Shown: positions 34,587-44,182, counted from the first letter of the stretch. The stretch is 64,000 nucleotides of DNA from Solirubrobacterales bacterium (GCA_019240115.1 JAFAYV010000075.1:30836-94835); one strand, 5' to 3'. Numbers and translations: made by a program. Notes: generated from the letters alone by a model not told the origin.

Positions 34587-36818
34587 TCACCCCGACGAGC
34601 CTGCGGGCGGCACCGGCACCGGTCTCCCGGTCCGTAGCGACTCGATGATCGCGAGCGTCGCGAGCGAGTCATTGGCGAGCTCGCGGGACGAGACCGGCGC
34701 TTGTGCGGCTCGAGTTCCTGCGATGAAGTCGGCGATCTCACGGCGGTGACCCTTGTCCTGGGGGCCGGCGGACCGCGTCTGTGCGCTCGCGGGCGAGAGC
34801 AGCTCGAGCTTGCGGTAATCGTCGAGGATCGCCGAGCGGTCGCCGCAGAACGCCTCGACGCGTTCCTTGCCCACCCGTCGCGAGCCGTCGGCCACGTAGA
34901 CGATCGAGCCAACGCTCGAGTTGCCGAACGTCAGGCTGACGATCACGTTGTCATAGGCCTGTATCGGGCGTGTCCGCGGACCGTAGCCGGTGGCATGCAC
35001 GGTCGTCACGGGGCTGCCCGTCAGGAACGCCAGCGCGTCGACGAAGTGGCAACCCTCGCCGAGCATGCGTCCGCCCCCGGCCGCCAGATCGTGCGTCCAG
35101 TGATCGGCGGCGAGTTGCCCGGCCGAGATGCGATAGGTCGCACACAGCGGTGCGCCGCCGGCGGCGAGGAACGTGCGCATCTCGCGCAGCTGCGGAGAGA
35201 ACCGGCGGTTGAAGCCGATCATCAGCGTTCCCTCAGACGCGGCCTCGACCGCAATCACCCGCTCGTGCTCCTGCGCAGTGAGCGCCATCGGCTTCTCGCA
35301 AAACACGTGCTTGCCGCGCTCGAGCGCCGCCACGACGAGATCGGCGTGCGCGGCGTGGCGCGTCGCGATGACGACCGCGTCGACCTCAGGATCGTCGATC
35401 ACGGCCGAGGGATCGGAGGCGAGCCGGCTGAACGTCCCCGCTCGGACGGCGGCGGCCGCCGATGGTCCGGATCCGCCTCCGACCACTGCTAGCTCCGCAC
35501 CCGCCGCCTGCAGCGCCGGGATCAGCACACGGGACGCGAATCCCCCGGGCCCGATCAGCCCGACACGTACTCTCGCGCGCCGGACGGCTACCTTCGTCGC
35601 GTGCGACGGTGGCTCCAGGCCGATACCCGGCGCGTTGCCGTTGCGCTCGGCATTCTCCACCTCGCCGGCGCCGTTGCGCGACGGAGACTCCGGTTCGGCG
35701 CCGTAGGCGAGGACCAGTGCGCCCTTCGGGCGTTCCTCCGCTGAGCCGGTCAATCGCGCATAGGCGTCGGGGGCCGAGTCGGCAGGCACGACCTCGACGA
35801 GGTCGTCGAGCGAAACCCGACCCTGGGCTTGCAGCCCGAGCACTGATTCCATGTTTCGCTGCTCGGTCCAGCGGACATAGCCAAGTGGGTAATCGAGCCC
35901 CCGTTCCTCGTACTCCGGGTCGTAGCGGCCCGGACCGTAGGAGCGAGATACGCGGAACCGCAACTCCTTGTCGTACAGCGGGCCGCGAGCGAACTCGATC
36001 GGCACGGCACCCACGAGCACGACAGTCCCCCGCTCGCGGGCGATGGTCGTAGCCAGGTGCAATGGCTCGCTCGTCGCGGCGGCAGCGGCCACGATCACCT
36101 CATCCAGTCCGGCATGCGCCGACAGCTCGTGCACCCGAGCGCCGGCGTCGTCGTCGATGATCAGCGCCTGGTCCGCACCGCTCTTGGCGGCTTGCGCCAC
36201 TCGACTCGGATCGATGTCGAGCGCGAACGTCTGTGCTCCGGCAGATCTGAGCAGCCGCAGCGCGAGCTGACCGACAAGACCGCAGCCGATCACCCCCACC
36301 CGACTCCCGACGCGAACGTCGGCAAGGCGGATTCCATGCATCGCGATCGCTGCGATCGTCGTGATGGAGGCCGTGGCCAGCCCGACTTCGGCGGGGACCT
36401 TGGCACACAGGTTCGCCGGCATCGCTGCGTACTCCGCGTGATTGGCGTGGCCCGCGCCTGCGCAGGCAACACGATCCCCGGGCATAAGGCCGCGGGCGTG
36501 CTCGCCCACCTCGACCACCACGCCGGCAGAGCTGTAGCCGATCGCAGTCTCCTCATCGAGCCGGTGCTGAACCGCCTGCGCGGTTGTTCTCAGCCCTTCC
36601 CTTCGCGCCCGAGCGAATATCTCGCGAACGAGGTCGGGGCGCTCTCGCGCCTTACCCAGCAACGACTTCTGCGACAGTTCGACACGGGCACGTTCGGTCC
36701 CGGAGCTGATCGCGGAGTAGGCGACGCGAACCAGCACACCGCCCGGTGGACATGACGGCGACGGAACCTCTCTGACATGTGTCGATCCGCTTCGGCGGGC
36801 CTGGAGAACCTGTTTCAT
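34587..36818 (-). CDS. Fusion of zinc-type (MDR) dehydrogenase and Gfo/Idh/MocA oxidoreductase
   Basis: A 743-residue two-domain enzyme. Residues about 1-350 are a medium-chain dehydrogenase (VREVPSPSCPPGGVLVRV, GYSSAGVVVEVGEHARGLMPGDRVAC, and the NAD site VGVIGCGLVGQLALRLL). After a linker of about 40 residues, 395-740 are a Gfo/Idh/MocA domain with VRVGLIGPGGFASRVLIPAL and the hallmark HVFCEKPMALT. Such fusions are known next to heparinase II/III genes in polysaccharide loci and probably act on a nucleotide sugar or uronate. The start MKQVLQ is chosen over an earlier in-frame ATG because it matches the domain start. Confidence 0.88.
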   Translation of the reverse strand: MKQVLQARRSGSTHVREVPSPSCPPGGVLVRVAYSAISSGTERARVELSQKSLLGKARERPDLVREIFARARREGLRTTAQAVQHRLDEETAIGYSSAGVVVEVGEHARGLMPGDRVACAGAGHANHAEYAAMPANLCAKVPAEVGLATASITTIAAIAMHGIRLADVRVGSRVGVIGCGLVGQLALRLLRSAGAQTFALDIDPSRVAQAAKSGADQALIIDDDAGARVHELSAHAGLDEVIVAAAAATSEPLHLATTIARERGTVVLVGAVPIEFARGPLYDKELRFRVSRSYGPGRYDPEYEERGLDYPLGYVRWTEQRNMESVLGLQAQGRVSLDDLVEVVPADSAPDAYARLTGSAEERPKGALVLAYGAEPESPSRNGAGEVENAERNGNAPGIGLEPPSHATKVAVRRARVRVGLIGPGGFASRVLIPALQAAGAELAVVGGGSGPSAAAAVRAGTFSRLASDPSAVIDDPEVDAVVIATRHAAHADLVVAALERGKHVFCEKPMALTAQEHERVIAVEAASEGTLMIGFNRRFSPQLREMRTFLAAGGAPLCATYRISAGQLAADHWTHDLAAGGGRMLGEGCHFVDALAFLTGSPVTTVHATGYGPRTRPIQAYDNVIVSLTFGNSSVGSIVYVADGSRRVGKERVEAFCGDRSAILDDYRKLELLSPASAQTRSAGPQDKGHRREIADFIAGTRAAQAPVSSRELANDSLATLAIIESLRTGRPVPVPPAGSSG

Positions 36819-37005
36819 CGCGGCGGAGCATAACCGCGCCGGAACCGTACAGGGGACACCACCTCGCACGGGGACATCTCGAGCCGGCAACTCGGTGATA
36901 TCGACGTACGGGCTTTAGCGGGCTTCGATAGGTTTGACGACGTTTGCCATCCCGAGTAGTGCCGAGTGGCACATGTTCTTGGTTGCCGACTTGCAATCCG
37001 GTGTG

Positions 37006-37821
37006 TCAGGCGGCGCGCACAGGTCGGCCGCGGCCGGCCTTCCACCATGAGCGTCGGGCGGGCCGCGATGGCGGCGCGTCTGGGAGCTCTCGGCCCTCGA
37101 CAATCGCCAACGGTGCCTCCGAGGTCATCCACGCGGCGCGCGCGGGTCCGACCAGAGTCGCGGCCGCCGATGCGGCTTGCGCCAGGATCGTCACCGGACG
37201 CCAGGATTGCCCGCGATGCGCGTCCGAGGCGATGACAGCCGGATGCCCCGACGAGACGACTCGCTCGGCGAGTCGGCGCACCGAACTGTCGGGACGGTGA
37301 ACTAGTGAACCGGCGTCGACCTGCGGTACGACGCCCTGGCAGCACAATGCCTCGAGGTGGTCCGGCGACGCGTGGAACCCGGAGCTGCGCTCCGGGTGCG
37401 CCAGGATGACGCGCAGGCCTTGGGCGCGCAGCACGTACAGCAACTCCTGGATCCCCGTCACGTCATTTGGCGTCTCGATCAGGATGCTTTCGGCGTGCTG
37501 CGCATAGGTGGCCAACGCGAGCTGCTGCCGGTCACACTGGAGGGCCCAGACCAGGGAGGTCTCCGCACCGCTGACGACGCGAAGGGGGATCTCGTGCTGC
37601 GCCATCGCAGCGCGTAGGACCCGACAGCGGTCAGCGAGCTCCTCCGGATGCACGTCAGGGAAGTCCGCGCGCAAGTGTGGCGTCGCGGCCACCGTGTCGA
37701 TCCCGGCGTCCACGGCTGCGCGTGCCAGCACAAGTGCATCCTGCATGTCAGCAGGACCGTCGTCGATGCCGGGCAGCAGGTGACAGTGAATGTCAACGAG
37801 GCCGCTCGCCGCTGAGTTCAT
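37006..37821 (-). CDS. CpsB/CapC-type PHP tyrosine-protein phosphatase
   Basis: A 271-residue metal-dependent PHP-domain phosphatase. Motif I is DIHCHLLPGIDDGP (about 10-23), followed by VAATPHLRADFPDVH, GAETSL, ILAHPERSSGF and VIASDAHR, which supply the metal ligands. It would dephosphorylate the BY-kinase encoded at 15.4 kb, the usual partner that switches polysaccharide assembly. Its ATG overlaps the stop of the upstream VpsJ-like gene (ATGA). A gap of 187 bp separates it from the fusion dehydrogenase gene; the gap holds a small GTGCC-N4-GGCAC hairpin and no gene. Confidence 0.9.
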   Translation of the reverse strand: MNSAASGLVDIHCHLLPGIDDGPADMQDALVLARAAVDAGIDTVAATPHLRADFPDVHPEELADRCRVLRAAMAQHEIPLRVVSGAETSLVWALQCDRQQLALATYAQHAESILIETPNDVTGIQELLYVLRAQGLRVILAHPERSSGFHASPDHLEALCCQGVVPQVDAGSLVHRPDSSVRRLAERVVSSGHPAVIASDAHRGQSWRPVTILAQAASAAATLVGPARAAWMTSEAPLAIVEGRELPDAPPSRPARRSWWKAGRGRPVRAA

Positions 37822-39110
37822 GTGGAGTGGCTGCTGCGGGCTGGTGTCCTTGCCAGTGCGGCCAGCGCGCGCAGCATCGGCGCCTGGACCCAACGGGCGG
37901 ATGGCGTTCGGTTATCCCAGCGCTTCCGGCGCTGGAGCACGAAGCGGCCGTCGCGGCGCATCAGCCGTCGCCGCGCGTAGTCGAACACGGCCCAGCGCCT
38001 CTCTGCCAGGTGCGGCGCCCGGTCCGCGGCTCGCGACAGCGTCTCGATCGCCTGGGCGGCGCACTGGCCGTCGATCGGATACCGGGAGCTCGGCGTGTAG
38101 CGAGGCAGCCCGTCGTCCTCGATGAGCTCTTCCGCGTAGAACCGCAGGCCACGGTGCCAGGCCGACTCCAGCTCGTCGTCGCCGACGCCGCACTCGACGC
38201 AGGTCAGCAGCGAGTCGAGCACGTAGCCGGTGTGGAAGCCGTCGACCCACTCGAGACCCGGCTGCTCGCCGTAGGGCCACGACCCGTCGGGCCGTTGGCG
38301 GCGAGCCGTGTAGTGCGCGCCCGTCGTCGCTGCCTCGCGGAGGTCCCGGCGGCCGGTGGCCCTCGCCAGCCGGGCGAGCAGCGCGCAGACGAGCATGTTG
38401 GCGTTGTGGATCGGCGTGCTGTCACCGGGCAGGTAGCCGAAGCAGGCGTCGTCGCGCCTGCCGACGTGGCGCAGGAAGAACTCCCCGGTGCCGACGGCGA
38501 GATCGAGCGCGCCATTGAGACCGGCGAGCTCGTGGGCATCCATCAAGCCGAGGGCGGCGAACGCGGTGGCGATCGTGTTCGGGCTCGTGCGTGGGTAGAA
38601 GAAGACGCGCGTCTGGACGTCGAAGTGGTATCCCCAGCAGGGCTCGACGAACGAGGTGCACCGCAGCGCGTCGAGCTGGCCCAGCAGCGCCTCGAGTCGG
38701 CTGCGCGCCCTCGTCGGCTCCAGGAAGCCGTTGCGGGCGTAGGCGGAGATCGCCAGCCCGAGCGTGGCGGCCGATAGCCCGGGGCGGATCCCGAGCACGG
38801 GACGCAGGTCGAGCGGCGAGCGCTTGACGGCTTGGGTCAGGAGCCGCATCCCCATCGCCGAGCGCCGAACCGGCGGCGGGACCCGCGTGGCGTTCAGGCC
38901 GTCGTACGGATCGGGGCTCGTCCAGTGCCGAGACCAGGACGCGTCGTCGAGCCGCCGGGCGACGGCGACGACCTGGTCGCGAGCGCCCGCATCGACCGCG
39001 GGTCCGCCTCGCGCTCGGGTGGCCGTCGCCATTCCCCGGTCGGGGGTGGCCAGCTCGAGGTTCGGGCCCAGGCTATGCGCGGGCAACCGCCGCCCTCCGT
39101 GATGTGGCAT
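37818..39110 (-). CDS. VpsJ-like/alpha-alpha toroid protein of polysaccharide loci
   Basis: About 430 residues with a helical-repeat (alpha/alpha toroid) pattern resembling terpene-cyclase/prenyltransferase-like and glycosidase-like barrels: GYHFDVQTRVFFYPRTSPNTIATAFAALGLMDA, GDSTPIHNANMLVCALLARLAR, RRQRPDGSWPYGEQPGLEWVDGFHTGYVLDSLL. This matches the VpsJ-type proteins seen in exopolysaccharide clusters, whose reaction is not established. The annotated ATG overlaps the upstream DUF354 gene by 38 bp. A later in-frame ATG (MATATRARG) near 39032 is a plausible alternative start. Confidence 0.6.
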   Translation of the reverse strand: MPHHGGRRLPAHSLGPNLELATPDRGMATATRARGGPAVDAGARDQVVAVARRLDDASWSRHWTSPDPYDGLNATRVPPPVRRSAMGMRLLTQAVKRSPLDLRPVLGIRPGLSAATLGLAISAYARNGFLEPTRARSRLEALLGQLDALRCTSFVEPCWGYHFDVQTRVFFYPRTSPNTIATAFAALGLMDAHELAGLNGALDLAVGTGEFFLRHVGRRDDACFGYLPGDSTPIHNANMLVCALLARLARATGRRDLREAATTGAHYTARRQRPDGSWPYGEQPGLEWVDGFHTGYVLDSLLTCVECGVGDDELESAWHRGLRFYAEELIEDDGLPRYTPSSRYPIDGQCAAQAIETLSRAADRAPHLAERRWAVFDYARRRLMRRDGRFVLQRRKRWDNRTPSARWVQAPMLRALAALARTPARSSHST

Positions 39111-40128
39111 CCGCGATCGCCTGCAGCACGACCGCCTCGATCACGGCCGAACGCTCGCGGAGCTGTGCCGGCGGCACGGGGTCGGCGTCGCGCGGCTCCA
39201 GCACGTCGAGCTGATCGGCCCGCTCGAGGCGCGAGAGCCGACCCTGGCGTTCAAGCCACGTGTCCACCGCGGGCGCCCTGCCGGCAAATGCCGTCCAGGT
39301 CGGGATGCCCATCAGGGCCGCCTCACGCGTCATCGTGCCGCCGGCGCCGACCATCGCGTCGGCCGCATAGACCAGCGAGCGAGCGTCGACCGCGTGATCG
39401 GGAACGATGCAGTTGTCCAGCCCGAGCTTCCGGATCGCATCGAGTTGCTCGGCGTGGCGGCACAGCACGACGCAGGCGGTGTGTGGCTGCGCGCAGATCC
39501 TGCGCAGGGCGGCCTCGAACATCGGGTTGCCGAAGCTGTGGTAGACGGCGCGGCTGGGGGGCGTGCGCAGCACCGCGACGGTCCGCGGCCGCGGCGACAG
39601 CCCGAGCTTCTCCAGAATACGTTCGTCGGGCTCGAAGTCGCCGATGTACAGCTCCTCCTTCAGCCCCGGGTACGTCGTCACCTTCGTAGCGGCCGCACCC
39701 TGTCGCCGGACGAGATCTTGCGGCATCACCTCGGGGAGCAGCACCCGGTTGGCGAGCCGAAACGCCAGGTGGTTCGACGGCTGGTGTTCGAAGTCCATCG
39801 CCGTGACCACGGGGATACGTCGGCTACGGGCGGCCACGATCTGGGCGTAGGAGTTATGCGACAGCGCGACGTCGGGCCGGTGCTCGCCGGCCCACCGGCG
39901 CAGGTCGCGCATCCGCGCGAGGATGGCCAACGCCTTCGCCTTGCGACCCGCCGGGCTCTCGCCGCCGATGATCGTCGCGTCGGGCCAGCGCTCGCGTGCC
40001 AGCTCGACGGTCTGGGCGTTGTCGCGCGCCGTGACGAGCACGTGATGGCCGTCGGATTGCAGGCGTCGTGCCACCGGCGCGAAGAGCAGCGGGTGCGGCG
40101 AATTGGCGAGGTCGATCCAGATTCTCAT
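39073..40128 (-). CDS. DUF354 family protein (GT-B fold, polysaccharide locus)
   Basis: A 351-residue protein starting MRIWIDLANSPHPLLFAPVARRL, typical of DUF354. It has DVALSHNSYAQIVAARSRRIPVVTAMDFEH and a C-terminal VGAGGTMTREAALMGIPTWTAFAG, which parallels the UDP-binding loop of UDP-GlcNAc 2-epimerases and GT-B glycosyltransferases. The fold is therefore likely related to the neighbouring epimerase, but the reaction is unknown. The ATG overlaps the epimerase stop (ATGA), so the two are translationally coupled. Confidence 0.75.
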   Translation of the reverse strand: MRIWIDLANSPHPLLFAPVARRLQSDGHHVLVTARDNAQTVELARERWPDATIIGGESPAGRKAKALAILARMRDLRRWAGEHRPDVALSHNSYAQIVAARSRRIPVVTAMDFEHQPSNHLAFRLANRVLLPEVMPQDLVRRQGAAATKVTTYPGLKEELYIGDFEPDERILEKLGLSPRPRTVAVLRTPPSRAVYHSFGNPMFEAALRRICAQPHTACVVLCRHAEQLDAIRKLGLDNCIVPDHAVDARSLVYAADAMVGAGGTMTREAALMGIPTWTAFAGRAPAVDTWLERQGRLSRLERADQLDVLEPRDADPVPPAQLRERSAVIEAVVLQAIADATSRRAAVARA

Positions 40129-41294
40129 GCGTAGCCGGCCGTCGCGGCCTCGAGCACGGCCGCGTCGCGATCGCCGCAGACGACATCCGCGACTCGCTCG
40201 GAGGCGTGTCCATCCCATGCGGACGGCGGGCCGGGCGGCGGAGTGCCGTTGCGGTGCGCGAGCGCCGGCAGGACATCGGCGATCCGAGCCGGCTCCATCC
40301 CGAGCAGCGTGTTGGTCCCGGAGGTGACCGTGACCGGTCTCTCGGTGTTGTCGCGCAGGGTGAAGCAGGGCAGCCCTAGGTAGGTAGACTCCTCCTGCAC
40401 CCCGCCGGAGTCGGTCAGGATCGCGGCCGCGTCGGCCTGCAGGGAGAGAAACGCGAGGTAGCCGGCGGGCTCGATCAGGTGAACGTGTGGACTGAGCTCG
40501 CGATCGTCGATCCGCGCGCGCGTGCGGGGGTGCACGGGAAAGACCACCGGCAGCTGGGTTGACACGGCGTTCAGCTGGTGAAGCGCCTCGCGGAGCAGGG
40601 GCCCGTCAACGAGGGCGGGCCGATGCAGGGTCACCAGCAGGTACTCGCCGGCCTTCAGACCGAGCGTCCGGCTGACGTGCAGTTCGCGGAACCGCGCCTC
40701 CATCGCCACCAGGCTGTCGATCATCGTGTTGCCGACGAAGTGAATGCGCTCGGTGGCCAGCCCTTCGGCACAGAGATTGTCGATCGCCTCCGGAGAATGC
40801 ACGAACAGCAGCTCGGAGAACTGGTCGGCGACGATGCGATTGATCTCCTCCGGCATCGTCCGATCGAAGCTCCGCAGACCGGCCTCGAGGTGGGCCAGCG
40901 CGATCCCGAGCTTGACCGCGACCAGGGCCACCGCCAGCGTCGAGTTCACGTCCCCGGGGACGATCACGAGGTCCGGGCGCTCGGATTGGAGCACCGGCTC
41001 GATCCGGTCCATCGTCCGGGCGGTCTGAACCGCGTGACTGGCCGAGCCGACTCCGAGCAGGTAGTCGGGCGCGGGGACGCCGAGCTCGTCTAGGAAGATC
41101 TCGGACATCAGCGGGTCGTAGTGCTGACCCGTGTGGACCAGCACGTGGTGATCGTCAGGGCGCCGACGCCGCAGCTCGGCGATGACGGGCGCCATCTTGA
41201 CGAAGTTCGGACGGGCTCCGACGACGTAGAGAATCCGCACAGCGCCGGGCACGGTAAAGGTTTCGCTCTTGGTCACCTGACATCTTGCAACCAC
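40125..41294 (-). CDS. wecB: UDP-N-acetylglucosamine 2-epimerase (non-hydrolysing)
   Basis: About 385 residues. VVGARPNFVKMAPVIAEL at the N-terminus, VHTGQHYDPLMS, PGDVNSTLAVALVAVKL, HLEAGLRSFDRTMPEEINRIVAD and the C-terminal DSGGVQEESTYLGLPCFTLRDNTERP are signature stretches of the bacterial UDP-GlcNAc/UDP-ManNAc epimerase. It supplies UDP-ManNAc. The divergent gene 130 bp away encodes a UDP-ManNAc-type dehydrogenase, so the two probably make UDP-ManNAcA. It is first in the leftward operon. The exact start is uncertain among GTG codons at 41294 and 41276. Confidence 0.93.
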   Translation of the reverse strand: MVARCQVTKSETFTVPGAVRILYVVGARPNFVKMAPVIAELRRRRPDDHHVLVHTGQHYDPLMSEIFLDELGVPAPDYLLGVGSASHAVQTARTMDRIEPVLQSERPDLVIVPGDVNSTLAVALVAVKLGIALAHLEAGLRSFDRTMPEEINRIVADQFSELLFVHSPEAIDNLCAEGLATERIHFVGNTMIDSLVAMEARFRELHVSRTLGLKAGEYLLVTLHRPALVDGPLLREALHQLNAVSTQLPVVFPVHPRTRARIDDRELSPHVHLIEPAGYLAFLSLQADAAAILTDSGGVQEESTYLGLPCFTLRDNTERPVTVTSGTNTLLGMEPARIADVLPALAHRNGTPPPGPPSAWDGHASERVADVVCGDRDAAVLEAATAGYA

Positions 41295-41426
41295 CCTGAG
41301 CAGTTGGCGTCAAAAGGCTGCAAACAACCTGTAACGGTTCGACCCGCTGCACGGGTTCGCCCAGAATGTGCCGGGCGCGCACATCAGTGCGGCGTACACG
41401 CGTGCACCCAACCCTCGGGAGGGTCG

Positions 41427-42677
41427 ATGTCAGTTGGAGTGATCGGTCTCGGTTATGTCGGACTGCCGCTCGCGGTCGCGTTCGCCGAAGCGGGCGAGAA
41501 CGTGGTGGCGGTCGACCTGGACCCCCGCAAGGTGGCCGCGATCCAGGCGGGCGATTCCTACGTCGAGGACGTCTCCGACGACCGGCTGCGTTGTGTGCTG
41601 GATCGCATCCAGGCGACGTCGCACTACCAGCCGCTGGCCCGCGCAGACGCCGTGCTGATCTGCGTGCCCACCCCGCTGACCCCGAACCGTGAGCCGGATC
41701 TCAGCGCCCTGGTCGGCGCCGCTCATGGCCTGGCGCAGGTGCTGCAGCACGGACAGCTGATCGTTCTGGAGTCGACCACGTACCCCGGGACGACCCGGGA
41801 GCAGCTGGTGCCGATTCTCGAGCACGAGTCCGAGCTGCGGGTCGGAACGGATGTCAACGTCGCGTTCTCCCCCGAGCGCGTGGACCCGGGGCGGACCGAC
41901 TACACGCTGCGCAACACGCCGAAGGTGATCGGGGGCGTGACCCCGCGGTGCGCCGACCGTGCGCAAGCGCTGTACGGCCTGGTCTGCGACCGCGTCGTCC
42001 GCGTCTCGACGCCCGAGGCCGCAGAGCTGACGAAGCTGCTCGAGAACATCTTCCGTTCGGTCAACATCGCCCTGGTCAACGAGCTCGCCATCCTTTGCGA
42101 GCGGATGGGGATCGACATCTGGGAGGTCGTCGACGCCGCCGCCACCAAGCCATATGGCTTCATGCGCTTCGAGCCCGGTCCCGGGATGGGCGGCCACTGC
42201 CTGCCCGTCGACCCGTTCTATCTGACGTGGCGGGCGCGGGAGTTCCACATGTCGACCGAGTTCATCGAGCTCGCCGGCAAGATCAACCAGCAGATGCCGT
42301 GGTTCTGCGTCGAGCGCGTCGAGCGCGCGCTGAACGACGCCGCGAAGCCCACCAAGGGATCGAAGATCGCGATCCTGGGCGTCTCCTACAAGGCGGGCGT
42401 AGGCGACATCCGCGAGTCGCCGGCGCTGCGCATCATCGAGGCGCTGCGCGATCGCGGCGCCGATGTCTGCTACCACGACCCGTACGTGCGCTCGCTGCCG
42501 GACTTCGGCCTCGCCAGCCGACCGCTGGGCGATGCGGTCGATGACGCGGACGCGACCGTGCTCGTCACCGCGCACCCCGGGCTGGACTATCAGGAGCTGG
42601 TCGAGCGGACTTCTCTCCTCGTCGATCTGCGCGGTGTGACGCGGGCATCGACGGCGCCCGCGCTGGTCGGCAGCTGA
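41427..42677 (+). CDS. wecC: Nucleotide-sugar dehydrogenase (UDP-ManNAc dehydrogenase type)
   Basis: A 416-residue NAD-dependent four-electron dehydrogenase. The NAD-binding motif is VIGLGYVGLPLAVAFAEAG; next come FSPERVDPG, the middle domain ENIFRSVNIALVNELAILCERMGIDIWEVVDAA, and the catalytic Cys258 in GPGMGGHCLPVDPFYL. The C-terminal ILGVSYKAGVGDIRESPALRII is the UDP-binding domain. The FSPERV and KPYGFMRFEPGPGMGGHC context fits the WecC/WbpA group acting on UDP-HexNAc. GGGAGG precedes the ATG. The adjacent divergent epimerase supports UDP-ManNAc as substrate, but UDP-Glc cannot be excluded. It marks the right edge of the polysaccharide locus. Confidence 0.88.
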   Translation: MSVGVIGLGYVGLPLAVAFAEAGENVVAVDLDPRKVAAIQAGDSYVEDVSDDRLRCVLDRIQATSHYQPLARADAVLICVPTPLTPNREPDLSALVGAAHGLAQVLQHGQLIVLESTTYPGTTREQLVPILEHESELRVGTDVNVAFSPERVDPGRTDYTLRNTPKVIGGVTPRCADRAQALYGLVCDRVVRVSTPEAAELTKLLENIFRSVNIALVNELAILCERMGIDIWEVVDAAATKPYGFMRFEPGPGMGGHCLPVDPFYLTWRAREFHMSTEFIELAGKINQQMPWFCVERVERALNDAAKPTKGSKIAILGVSYKAGVGDIRESPALRIIEALRDRGADVCYHDPYVRSLPDFGLASRPLGDAVDDADATVLVTAHPGLDYQELVERTSLLVDLRGVTRASTAPALVGS

Positions 42678-42814
42678 CGCCGCGGATCAGCGCGTCCCGG
42701 TCGGGGCGCGCCGCGAGCGGCGATCGCTCCGATGACCCGCACCGCCGCAGCACGAGCTCGCCGCGAGCCACGGCCTGGGGGCCCGCCGCACCCGCGGGAC
42801 CCGGCCGGTGCTCG

Positions 42815-43474
42815 TCAGGCCGTCAGCCGGTCGACGAGGCCGACGAGCTCGGCCGGGGCGTGCAGGAGGTCGTCGGCGCCGGCGGCTCGCAGCTCGGGCG
42901 CGGAGCCGTAGCCCCACAGCGCGCCGAACGCCGGGATCCCATGGGCGTGGGCGCCGCGCACATCATGCTCGCGGTCGCCGACGAGGCCGAGCGTTCGCTC
43001 GGGCGCCAGGCGCTCCAGCACCCGTCCGACGGCGGTCGCCTTGTCGGCCGCCAGCTCGTCGTCGTGCGTGCCCTCGACGCAGGCCAGCCAGCGGCGCAGG
43101 CCGAGGCGCTCGAGCAGCGGCTCGGCGACCGTCACCGACTTCGAGGTGGCCACCGCCAGGATCAGACCGCGGTCGCTGAGCGCCTCGAGCGCCTCCGGGA
43201 TCCCCGGGAACGCCTGCACCGCGCGGTGCGCGGCCACCGCGCAGCGGACGTAGGCGGCGACGATCGCTCCGGCCGTGGCGTCGTCGACGTCGGGAACGAA
43301 GTGGCGCACCAGCTCGGCCGCGGGGGGACCGACGAACGGCCGCAGCTGCTCGACGCTCGGAGCCGCGTGCCCGAACTCCGCCAGCGTCGTCGCCCAGCAG
43401 CCGGCGATGCTGTCGAGCGAGTCCACGAGGCACCCGTCGAGGTCGAACATCAGGCAGGCGCGTTCCGGGGTCAT
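42815..43474 (-). CDS. HAD-superfamily hydrolase (phosphoglycolate phosphatase-like)
   Basis: A 219-residue HAD phosphatase. Motif I is FDLDGCLVDS (Asp11 nucleophile, Asp13 acid/base), motif II LAVATSKS, and motif III/IV ADKATAVGRVLERL followed by LVGDREHDVRGAHAHGI. A four-helix cap (about 15-80) follows motif I, as in the phosphoglycolate phosphatase/PpaX group. It probably clears phosphoglycolate or a related sugar phosphate. It is followed 49 bp upstream on the same strand by a membrane protein gene, with no evident functional link. Confidence 0.85.
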   Translation of the reverse strand: MTPERACLMFDLDGCLVDSLDSIAGCWATTLAEFGHAAPSVEQLRPFVGPPAAELVRHFVPDVDDATAGAIVAAYVRCAVAAHRAVQAFPGIPEALEALSDRGLILAVATSKSVTVAEPLLERLGLRRWLACVEGTHDDELAADKATAVGRVLERLAPERTLGLVGDREHDVRGAHAHGIPAFGALWGYGSAPELRAAGADDLLHAPAELVGLVDRLTA

Positions 43475-43523
43475 CGCACGGAGGATGTCGCAGGGCGACG
43501 CGAGGGCTGCCAGCCACCCACCG

Positions 43524-44117
43524 CTAGGCCGGCGCCTGGCGGCGGGCCGCGCGGGGGCGAAACCGAAGCAGCGCGTAGAAGGTGCCGGCGATGATCAGGA
43601 TGTAGAGCGGGAAGCCGAAGGCCGAGAACGTCCAGTGGCGGATCGTCAGCAGGGTGATCGCCGCGTTGAGCATCGAGTTGCGGAACACCGAGGTGTGCTC
43701 GGTCTCCGGAGCGATGATGATCTTGCGCAGCGTCGGCATGCCGGCCACGCCGTCGGCGAGGATGCTCATGGAGATCGCCACGTTGCCCGAGTGCAGCGTC
43801 TGCCAGAGGATGAGCGCCAGCACCGACAGCGCGCCGCAGGCGAGGTCGAAGGGGCCGAGCCGCCAGTGCGCGGCCGGGGCGAAGAACGACGAGACGAGCA
43901 CGATCAGCGGGCCCAGCCCGACCGACAGGGTCATGATCGCGGGCAGGCCGACCCCGCCCGACAGCTCGGCGGCGAACCCGATCAGCGGCGCCAGCGACCA
44001 CATCATCCACGTCACCCGGTTCGGCCGCGTCCGGCCGCGCAGGGTCTGGCGCGCGTAGCCGATCGATCCGGTCAGCGACAGGAGCGCCCCGAGAATGACG
44101 AAATGCTGGTCGATCAT
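43524..44117 (-). CDS. Polytopic membrane protein of unknown function
   Basis: A 197-residue protein with about six hydrophobic segments. The first two helices read IDQHFVILGALLSLTGSIGYARQTLRGRTRPNRVTWMMWSLAPLIGF. The R.TRPN..TW..W pattern after helix 1 recalls small PQ-loop/SemiSWEET-like transporters, here in a duplicated form, since SMSILADGVAGMPTLRKI recalls the second half. I do not assign a substrate. It is divergent from fgd with a 65-bp gap. Confidence 0.6.
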   Translation of the reverse strand: MIDQHFVILGALLSLTGSIGYARQTLRGRTRPNRVTWMMWSLAPLIGFAAELSGGVGLPAIMTLSVGLGPLIVLVSSFFAPAAHWRLGPFDLACGALSVLALILWQTLHSGNVAISMSILADGVAGMPTLRKIIIAPETEHTSVFRNSMLNAAITLLTIRHWTFSAFGFPLYILIIAGTFYALLRFRPRAARRQAPA

Positions 44118-44182
44118 CGCCCGCCGACACTAGTGCCCGCGCGCGTTAGCCTGGACACCCCAGCGACGAGAGGACGAGCGAG

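Noticed and set aside
36819..37005. Riboswitch or small RNA in the gap between the fusion dehydrogenase and the CpsB-type phosphatase genes
   Set aside because: Only one short hairpin (GTGCC-N4-GGCAC) was seen, with no conserved riboswitch-like core.
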